Source: Palleronia salina (GTDB lineage Bacteria; Pseudomonadota; Alphaproteobacteria; Rhodobacterales; Rhodobacteraceae). Taken from it: a stretch of 64,000 nt of DNA. Shown here piece by piece: positions 58,732 through 64,000 of this stretch. The position numbers and the translations under genes were made by a program. The first letter of the stretch is position 1, and every line of letters starts with the position of its first letter. The stretch spans positions 1-64,000 of the forward strand of contig NZ_FQZA01000011.1 in the NCBI RefSeq assembly GCF_900141995.1, given 5' to 3'. The notes beneath the pieces are model-generated. The model ran no database searches. It worked only from the letters and a program-made list of their open reading frames with translations, and had not been told where the DNA came from.

Positions 58732-59712
58732 ATGCTGGCAGCTTTGGTTCTGGCCGGTCTGGCGGGGGCGATGGCGCTTCCGGACGTGCTGTCCGTGGTG
58801 AAGGCCCGGGGCGACGAGGCGGACGACGACCCGCCGTCCGAGGATGACGTGGTGCAGGCGCCGGAAGGGGGCGGCGACCTGCTGGATCATGTCGCGCCGG
58901 TGCAGACGGCGCCGGTCGCGCAAGACCCGGCCCATGTGGGTGTCGCCACGACCCTGCACGTGGATGTCGGGCCGGGCACGCACCTGGTCGAGAACCTGGT
59001 GCCCGGGCTCGACGATGTGGCCCTGTCGCTGCCCGTCCACGCGTCGGACATGGTTCTTTCGGGGGCCACGGATGATGCCGATGCGACCCTGTCGTGGCAA
59101 CAGGACGGCGGGACCGTCGCGCTGACCTTCCAGGGGTTCGACACCGTGCCCGTCGACAGCGTCTCGGTCGCATTCGAAGGGCAGAAAGGGGCGGTTTCCC
59201 TGTCCGATCTGTTGGCCGCGCAGGCCGAAGAGGCCGCGATCGTGACCGCGCCCGATACGCCGTCCGGCTCGGCCCATGCCCCGGCCGGGGATACGCCGCC
59301 CGTCGCGCCCGAGGATCCCGAGACGCCCGCGACGCCACCTGACCCGGTCGACGACCCGGGCCAGGTCGTGGCCCCCGAAGATCCCGAGGCGCCGTCGCGC
59401 CCCGATCCGGGCTGCGATGACTACGGCGTTGTCCTGTCGCCGGACGAGGATCCGGACGACTACCTCGACAGCGGTCCCGACGACCTGCCGCCCAGCGCCA
59501 GTGTCCTGCGCGTGTCCGATTTCACGCCCGGCGATGACCTGCTGCGGATCGAAACCGACGCGGCCGGCCCGCTGTCGCTCCGGCCCGCGCCCGATGGCGA
59601 CGGGACGATGGTTTTCGTGGGCGACAGCTGGGTCGCGACCGTCGCGGGCCCGCAAGACGGCCTTTCGGTCGATGATATCGTGATCGCGCCCCTGTCAGGA
59701 CAGGCCGCCTAG
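58732..59712 (+). CDS. membrane-anchored acidic hypothetical protein with C-terminal beta domain
   Basis: A 326-residue protein: a short N-terminal helix (about 1-18), an extremely acidic and proline-rich body (very many Asp/Glu/Pro, for example PEDPETPATPPDPVDDPG) and a C-terminal segment VSDFTPGDDLLRIETD to GLSVDDIVIAPL. That segment resembles the end of the 57001-57723 protein. I recognise no named family. The gene ends one base before the convergent DUF1643 stop. GAGGAT precedes the ATG closely. Likely exported or periplasmic, with its tail acting as a small beta module. Confidence 0.6.
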   Translation: MLAALVLAGLAGAMALPDVLSVVKARGDEADDDPPSEDDVVQAPEGGGDLLDHVAPVQTAPVAQDPAHVGVATTLHVDVGPGTHLVENLVPGLDDVALSLPVHASDMVLSGATDDADATLSWQQDGGTVALTFQGFDTVPVDSVSVAFEGQKGAVSLSDLLAAQAEEAAIVTAPDTPSGSAHAPAGDTPPVAPEDPETPATPPDPVDDPGQVVAPEDPEAPSRPDPGCDDYGVVLSPDEDPDDYLDSGPDDLPPSASVLRVSDFTPGDDLLRIETDAAGPLSLRPAPDGDGTMVFVGDSWVATVAGPQDGLSVDDIVIAPLSGQAA

Positions 59713-59713
59713 G

Positions 59714-60217
59714 CTACCAGGACTGCGGCGCAACGCCGTAGCCGATGTAGAGCGGGTGCTTCGGGTGGCCGGCCTTGCTGAGGCCCAGGTGATGCAGCGC
59801 GTGGCCCCGGTCGCGCAGAAGCCGCTCGACCGCGGGGCCGCGATCCAGCAACGCACCATGGGTGCCCCAGGCGCAGATCACGCGGTCGGCCCAGTCGGCC
59901 CCTTCGAGGATCGCGGCGTCGTTCTCGGGGCCGACAGGATCATCCACCTTGCGCAGGCCCTTCGGGTCGGTGCTGCGCCACGCGAAGATGTTGCACACCC
60001 GGAAGGCGCCGAAGCCCTGCGCCCGTGCGCGGCGCTCGCAGCGCTCGACCGTGGGGTCGTTCTGCACCTCGGTCGCGGTCGACGGGTTCAGCATGACGAA
60101 CAGCGCGCGCGGCCCGTCGGTGTCCCAGACCCGGGTGAGATCCCAGCGATAGCCTTCGCAGTCGGAATAGCGCGCGACGCTGGCCGCGTCGCCTTTCTGG
60201 TGCGACCGCTCGATCAT
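59714..60217 (-). CDS. DUF1643 domain protein
   Basis: A 167-residue DUF1643 protein. Family phrases are YRWDLTRVWD, FVMLNPSTATEVQNDPTVERCERRA and the C-terminal GLSKAGHPKHPLYI. Its function is not known. The start overlaps the truB stop by four bases (ATGA), so it is translationally coupled to truB. Confidence 0.85.
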   Translation of the reverse strand: MIERSHQKGDAASVARYSDCEGYRWDLTRVWDTDGPRALFVMLNPSTATEVQNDPTVERCERRARAQGFGAFRVCNIFAWRSTDPKGLRKVDDPVGPENDAAILEGADWADRVICAWGTHGALLDRGPAVERLLRDRGHALHHLGLSKAGHPKHPLYIGYGVAPQSW

Positions 60218-61134
60218 GCGCCCGCGTCGGAACGGTTCAGCACGCGCGACGGCTGGAACTGCCCCGCGCGGTAGGTGCCGATCGCCAGCGCCTGTCCGCG
60301 ATGGGCGGCCCAGCAGGTCTCGCCGAAATCGGCCTGGGTCGACAGCACGTCGCAGGGATTGCCGTTCTTCAGACGCGGCACGGCGATGGCGCCGATCTGC
60401 ACCGACGGCACCTGCTCGAGCCCCGCCTCGACGGGCAGCAGCAGGTCGTCGATCTCGGGCGTGCGGCCAAGGCGCTGGATCTCGTCCAGCGTCACCGCGT
60501 GGTCCAGCGTGAAGGGCCCCGACCACAGCCGGCGCAGCGCGGTCACGTGAGCCCGCGTGCCCAGCGCTTCGCCCAGGTCGCGGGCGATGGCGCGGACGTA
60601 CCCGCCCTTGCCGCAGACCAGTTGCAGATGCGCGCTGTTGGCGTCGGGCCGGTCGGTCAGCTCAAGGCTGTCGACGTAAAGCGGGCGCGCGGCCAGCTCC
60701 ATCTCGACCCCCTCGCGCGCCAGGTCGTAGGCGCGTTCGCCCTCGACCTTCACGGCGGACACCTGCGGCGGCACCTGCATGATGTCGCCGGTGAAGCCGG
60801 GCAGGGCGGCGCGCAGTGCGTCGTCGTCGGGCCGTGCGTCGCTGCGGGCCACGACGTCGCCGCCTGCATCGTCGGTGCTGGTCGCGGTGCCGAAGCGGAT
60901 CTGGAAGTCATAGGCCTTCAACGCGTCGGTCAGCAGGGGCAGGACCTTGGTCGCCTCGCCCAGCGCCACGACGAGGATGCCGGTGGCGTCCGGGTCCAGC
61001 GTGCCGGCGTGTCCGGCCTTCTTCGCCTCGAACGCCCAGCGGACCTTGTTCACCACATCGGTCGAGCCGGTGCCGGCCGGCTTGTCCACGATGACGAAGC
61101 CCGAGATATCGCGCCCCTTGCGCCTGCGTGCCAT
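60214..61134 (-). CDS. truB: tRNA pseudouridine-55 synthase
   Basis: A 306-residue TruB. The catalytic motif KKAGHAGTLDPDATGILVV has nucleophile Asp47, and the thumb/PUA-like C-terminus follows. It makes the T-loop pseudouridine in nearly all tRNAs. Two unrelated genes flank it (DUF1643 after, NAGPA-like before), where rbfA and rpsO usually sit. Confidence 0.94.
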   Translation of the reverse strand: MARRRKGRDISGFVIVDKPAGTGSTDVVNKVRWAFEAKKAGHAGTLDPDATGILVVALGEATKVLPLLTDALKAYDFQIRFGTATSTDDAGGDVVARSDARPDDDALRAALPGFTGDIMQVPPQVSAVKVEGERAYDLAREGVEMELAARPLYVDSLELTDRPDANSAHLQLVCGKGGYVRAIARDLGEALGTRAHVTALRRLWSGPFTLDHAVTLDEIQRLGRTPEIDDLLLPVEAGLEQVPSVQIGAIAVPRLKNGNPCDVLSTQADFGETCWAAHRGQALAIGTYRAGQFQPSRVLNRSDAGA

Positions 61135-61137
61135 GGT

Positions 61138-61887
61138 CTACTCCGCCGGTTCGACCGTTCCGATGATCGGCCCCATGGGCAGGCCGAAATCGCTGCGCCC
61201 GCCCGCGCGGTCGTAGAGCCGCGAGATGTTGCCGTCGAAATAGAGCGCGTTGCGCGCGCCCAGCCCGTCGCGGAACAGCCGTCCGAAATGGTGGAAATTC
61301 ACGGGCTGGTTGGAGATCGCCAGCCACGCCGTGCGCCCGTCCGCGCTGACGCCCACGCCGTTGCGCACGTAGCGGCTGTCGCTGTCTTCCAGGAAACGGG
61401 GGTGCAGCTCGCCGTCGATCACCAGCATGGGGCCCGATTGCGTCGCGTCGCGGCACTCGGGCGGGGCGGCGGCATAGGCGCGGCTTTCGACGATGCTGGC
61501 CGCGCCCTCGCGCAGGCACAGCACGCCGTTGGGCAGCAGGCCGAAATTGCCGGGCCCGTCCGAGGTGACCACGCGCATCACCTCCTGGCCGTCCTCGACG
61601 TAGTGGCCCACGGGCGCGCGGTCGGGGTGATACATGCCCGCGTTCATCGCCACGCCCAGCCGCGTGCCCTGCGGCTTCAGCTTCCGGTTCACGGCGGAAA
61701 AGCTGCCCAGCGGCACACCCTTGTCGTCATGCAGGAACAGGCGCAGGGTCTCGCGCGACAGGTCGATCTCGCAGACCGTGAAACGCGCCTTGTCGAAGCG
61801 CACGTCCTCGCAGGTGGCGGCCGCGGCGCCACCCGGCAGGCCCGCCCAGGCCACCGCGCACAGCCCGGCCAAAAGCCTAGTCTTCAT
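61138..61887 (-). CDS. phosphodiester glycosidase (NAGPA)-domain exported protein
   Basis: A 249-residue protein with a signal peptide (about 1-23, cut near AAA) and a NAGPA/DUF2233-type domain: [34 protein letters not shown] and [12 protein letters not shown] match the family core. Members hydrolyse phosphodiester-linked sugars. It lies between rbfA and truB, overlaps the rbfA end by 11 bases, and truB begins three bases after its stop, so it is expressed in the RNA-maturation operon. Confidence 0.82.
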   Translation of the reverse strand: MKTRLLAGLCAVAWAGLPGGAAAATCEDVRFDKARFTVCEIDLSRETLRLFLHDDKGVPLGSFSAVNRKLKPQGTRLGVAMNAGMYHPDRAPVGHYVEDGQEVMRVVTSDGPGNFGLLPNGVLCLREGAASIVESRAYAAAPPECRDATQSGPMLVIDGELHPRFLEDSDSRYVRNGVGVSADGRTAWLAISNQPVNFHHFGRLFRDGLGARNALYFDGNISRLYDRAGGRSDFGLPMGPIIGTVEPAE

Positions 61888-62284
61888 CGTCGCCATCCAG
61901 ATCGCGCCGCACCTCGTCGCGGGCGAACAGCTCGCGCGTGGCATCCATGCGGTCGAAGGTCTCGTCGATCAGGAACCGCAGGTCGGGCGTGTATTTCATC
62001 GTCATCTCGCGGCCCAGCGCGCGGCGCAGCTCGGATTTGTTGCGCTTCAGCGCGGCGATGGCCTCGGGCCGGTTGTCGCCGCCCAGCGGCAGGCAATAGA
62101 CCGTGGCGATCTTCAGGTCCGGCGAGGTGCGCACCTCGGTCACCGTGACCGACATGCGGTTCAGCTCGGGGTCGTGGATGTCGCCGCGATTCAGCACGTC
62201 CGACAGCGTGCGCCGGATCAGCTCGCCCACGCGCAGCTGGCGGTTCGAGGGCCCGGGCCCGTCCGAGAACTTGTTTCGTGCCAT
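61877..62284 (-). CDS. rbfA: 30S ribosome-binding factor A
   Basis: A 135-residue RbfA (KH-like fold), needed for 16S 5'-end maturation and cold adaptation. Family phrases are [33 protein letters not shown] and [23 protein letters not shown]. Start at ATG 62284 fits family length; an ATG three codons earlier also exists. Confidence 0.92.
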   Translation of the reverse strand: MARNKFSDGPGPSNRQLRVGELIRRTLSDVLNRGDIHDPELNRMSVTVTEVRTSPDLKIATVYCLPLGGDNRPEAIAALKRNKSELRRALGREMTMKYTPDLRFLIDETFDRMDATRELFARDEVRRDLDGDDED

Positions 62285-62392
62285 GGCTCGCATCTAGGCC
62301 CGCGCGCCCGGCCACGCAACCCGGACGTTGCACCCGTTGCCCGTGCGCGGTAGCGGTTTTCCGCACGCGACCGGACGGGAAGGAGAGCCACC

Positions 62393-63193
62393 ATGCGCAT
62401 CGCGATCACCGGCGTCTCGGGGCGCATGGGGCGAATGCTGGTCGACACGGCCGCCACCATGAATGGTGTCGAGGTGACGGGCGCCACCGAACGTCCGGGC
62501 AGCGACTGGATCGGGCAGGATCTGGGCCAGGCGCTGGGCGGCGCGGCCAGTGGCGTGACCGTGACGGACGACCTGGCGCAGGCGTTGGAACAGGCGGATG
62601 TCGCCATCGACTTCACCGCGCCCGCCGCCACGCTGGAGCACGCCCGCATCTGCGCCGACATGGGGCGCGCCCTGGTCATCGGCACCACCGGGTTCTCCGA
62701 CGACGAGCTGGCGGCGCTCGCCCCCTTCGCCGCGCGCGCCTGCTTCGTCCGCGCCGGCAACATGAGCCTTGGCGTCAACCTGCTGACCCGCGTGGTGAAA
62801 CAGGTCGCCGCCGCGCTGGACGAGGCGTTCGATATCGAGGTCGTCGAGGCGCATCACCGCCACAAGGTCGACGCGCCCTCGGGCACCGCGCTGATGCTGG
62901 GCGAAGCGGCGGCCGAGGGACGGGGCGTGCGCCTCGCCGATGTGGCCGACCGGGGCCGCGACGGGATCACGGGCGCAAGAAAGCCTGGCGATATCGGCTT
63001 CTCGGCCATTCGCGGCGGGTCGATCATCGGCACCCATGACGTGATCTTCGCGGGCGAGGGCGAGACCATCACCCTCAGCCATGTGGCGACCGACCGCAGC
63101 CTGTTCGCGCGCGGCGCGCTGAAGGCCGCGCTCTGGTGCGACGGAAAGCCGCCGGGCGCCTACGACATGTTGAGCGTGCTGGGTCTGGAATAG
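62393..63193 (+). CDS. dapB: 4-hydroxy-tetrahydrodipicolinate reductase
   Basis: A 266-residue DapB, the NAD(P)H enzyme of lysine and diaminopimelate synthesis. Nucleotide-binding GVSGRMGRM at residues 7-15 and the active-site signature [18 protein letters not shown] are intact. AAGGAGAG precedes the ATG by seven bases. Divergent from rbfA. Confidence 0.95.
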   Translation: MRIAITGVSGRMGRMLVDTAATMNGVEVTGATERPGSDWIGQDLGQALGGAASGVTVTDDLAQALEQADVAIDFTAPAATLEHARICADMGRALVIGTTGFSDDELAALAPFAARACFVRAGNMSLGVNLLTRVVKQVAAALDEAFDIEVVEAHHRHKVDAPSGTALMLGEAAAEGRGVRLADVADRGRDGITGARKPGDIGFSAIRGGSIIGTHDVIFAGEGETITLSHVATDRSLFARGALKAALWCDGKPPGAYDMLSVLGLE

Positions 63194-63244
63194 GACCGCT
63201 CCGGGCCTAAGCTTCCTTTGCGTCAGGTCAAAGGAGCTTGTCCC

Positions 63245-63595
63245 ATGCTGCGTGCCAGTCTGATCGCCGCCGCCCTTGTCGTCACACCGCTCGCCGCCGC
63301 GTCGTCGACGGACGAACGGATCACCACCCGCGCCGAATTCGTGGACCGCGTGGCGAACCGCAACCTCAGCCGGCTGGGCGTCGGCGTGCGCGTGACGCCC
63401 GGCGGCCAGATCGAGGGCAGCGCCTTCGGCACGCCCGTCACCGGGTCGTGGGATTGGCGCGGCAACCGGTTCTGCCGTGAAATGAAATGGGGCGATCGCA
63501 GCTGGGAGGACAGCTGCCAGGCGGTCGTCATCCGGGAAAACCGGGTCTATTTCCAGCCCAGTTCGGGCAGCAGCGTCTACCTTTACATGCGCTGA
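63245..63595 (+). CDS. small exported hypothetical protein
   Basis: A 116-residue protein with a signal peptide (about 1-19, cut near AAA). The mature part includes GSAFGTPVTGSWDWRGNRFCREMKWGDRSWEDSCQ with two cysteines, a pattern seen in small secreted Rhodobacteraceae proteins of unknown function. AAGGAG eight bases upstream supports the start. Periplasmic; role unknown. Confidence 0.65.
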   Translation: MLRASLIAAALVVTPLAAASSTDERITTRAEFVDRVANRNLSRLGVGVRVTPGGQIEGSAFGTPVTGSWDWRGNRFCREMKWGDRSWEDSCQAVVIRENRVYFQPSSGSSVYLYMR

Positions 63596-63610
63596 GGGCA
63601 CGGCATCGCC

Positions 63611-63808
63611 TCAGAAGTCGATGGCGATGCCCTTCTTCTCCCAGTCGCCGTAGCGCACGGGCTCGGGGCCGTCGCGGCCGCCAAGCTCGGGCGGCAGCTC
63701 CTGTGCCTTTGCCTTGCGGCGGCGTTCCTCGGCCTCGGCAAGGGCGCGTTTCGCGGCGTCGGGCAGGTCGTCCTGGGGCATCGGTCCGGTTCCGGTTGCG
63801 TCATCCAT
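63611..63808 (-). CDS. DUF1674 succinate dehydrogenase assembly factor (SDHAF4-like)
   Basis: A 65-residue DUF1674 protein, the bacterial counterpart of SDHAF4, which helps put FAD-containing SdhA into succinate dehydrogenase. The C-terminal hallmark GPEPVRYGDWEKKGIAIDF is complete. The N-terminal half is charged and helical. Confidence 0.9.
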   Translation of the reverse strand: MDDATGTGPMPQDDLPDAAKRALAEAEERRRKAKAQELPPELGGRDGPEPVRYGDWEKKGIAIDF

Positions 63809-63879
63809 GATCCATAGCTAGGCCGCGACAGGCCCCGGCTCAAGAGCTGCGGGCGGTCCGTTGCAACGGGGATGACGAC

Positions 63880-64000
63880 ATGGCCGAGATCGACGGGGCG
63901 CGCGCCGCCGCACTGGCACTGGTGGGTGACGTGACCGAGCACGGCCGGCTTATGTCCGAGGTGCTGGAGCAGCGGACCCGCGCACTGGAAGCCCCCGACC
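63880..64000 (+). CDS. rsmB: 16S rRNA m5C methyltransferase RsmB, 5' end only
   Basis: The first 40 codons of a protein that continues beyond the window. ARAAALALVGDVTEHGRLMSEVLEQ is the start of the NusB-like RNA-binding domain seen in RsmB, which methylates C967 of 16S rRNA. Only the N-terminal domain is visible, so the assignment rests on that segment; an ATG at 63872 is a less likely out-of-frame alternative. Confidence 0.6.
   Translation, partial: MAEIDGARAAALALVGDVTEHGRLMSEVLEQRTRALEAPD

Overview
The window is GC-rich (roughly two-thirds G+C by eye), densely coded and has no rRNA or tRNA gene that I can see. Gene content points to an alphaproteobacterium of the Rhodobacteraceae (Roseobacter group): a SitABCD metal importer behind a Mur-like operator, a secreted Hint-domain protein, a DUF1674 succinate dehydrogenase assembly factor, a DUF2927 lipoprotein, a LOV/HWE-kinase pair, TRAP transport of an aromatic acid, and the rbfA-truB-rpsO-pnp housekeeping string. 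The group assignment is inference from gene families, not from a marker-gene search.

Layout. 0.1-1.7 kb: BCCT osmolyte transporter. 1.7-5.8 kb: sitABCD Mn/Zn/Fe importer with a promoter and palindromic operator. 6.0-8.7 kb: SMP-30 lactonase and an ABC exporter. 9.0-13.4 kb: light/stress signalling island (single-domain receiver; giant CheB-CheR-PAS-HWE kinase; short LOV photoreceptor), then chrA. 14.9-17.3 kb: dimethylglycine/sarcosine dehydrogenase-like flavoenzyme. 17.4-24.0 kb: minus-strand string of a small two-helix membrane protein, XpaC, TelA, DUF2927 lipoprotein, SPFH-GYF protein, double zinc-ribbon membrane protein and fructokinase, which looks like an envelope-stress module. 24.1-25.4 kb: rluB and tadA. 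25.4-30.6 kb: 4-hydroxybenzoate uptake and hydroxylation (TRAP dctPQM, pobA, AraC regulator). 30.6-34.8 kb: RND efflux pair. 35.0-38.9 kb: lytic transglycosylase-like lipoprotein, AEC transporter, hspQ, rhodanese, gamma-glutamyltransferase. 39.0-39.9 kb: STAS/HATPase partner-switching pair. 40.0-42.3 kb: thiolase, free-methionine-sulfoxide reductase, RluA-like synthase. 42.3-44.7 kb: quinone/oxidative detoxification (MhqD-like, MhqO-like, 1-Cys peroxiredoxin). 44.9-48.3 kb: EamA exporter and cyanide-insensitive bd oxidase cioAB with a 31-aa DUF2474 subunit. 48.5-52.6 kb: L,D-transpeptidase and a glycan-modification cluster. 52.6-62.3 kb: the pnp-rpsO-truB-rbfA string, interrupted by accessory genes (Hint protein, two related membrane-anchored proteins, fluoroacetate-dehalogenase-like hydrolase, DUF1643, NAGPA-like protein). 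62.4-64 kb: dapB, a small secreted protein, DUF1674 and the 5' end of rsmB.

The strongest candidates for a little-described system are the XpaC-TelA-DUF2927-SPFH/GYF-zinc-ribbon module (18.3-24.0 kb) and the LOV plus CheB-CheR-PAS-HWE kinase plus receiver island (9.0-13.4 kb). A 22-nt near-perfect inverted repeat in the middle of the first module, with a third copy 24 kb away, is the most conspicuous non-coding structure.
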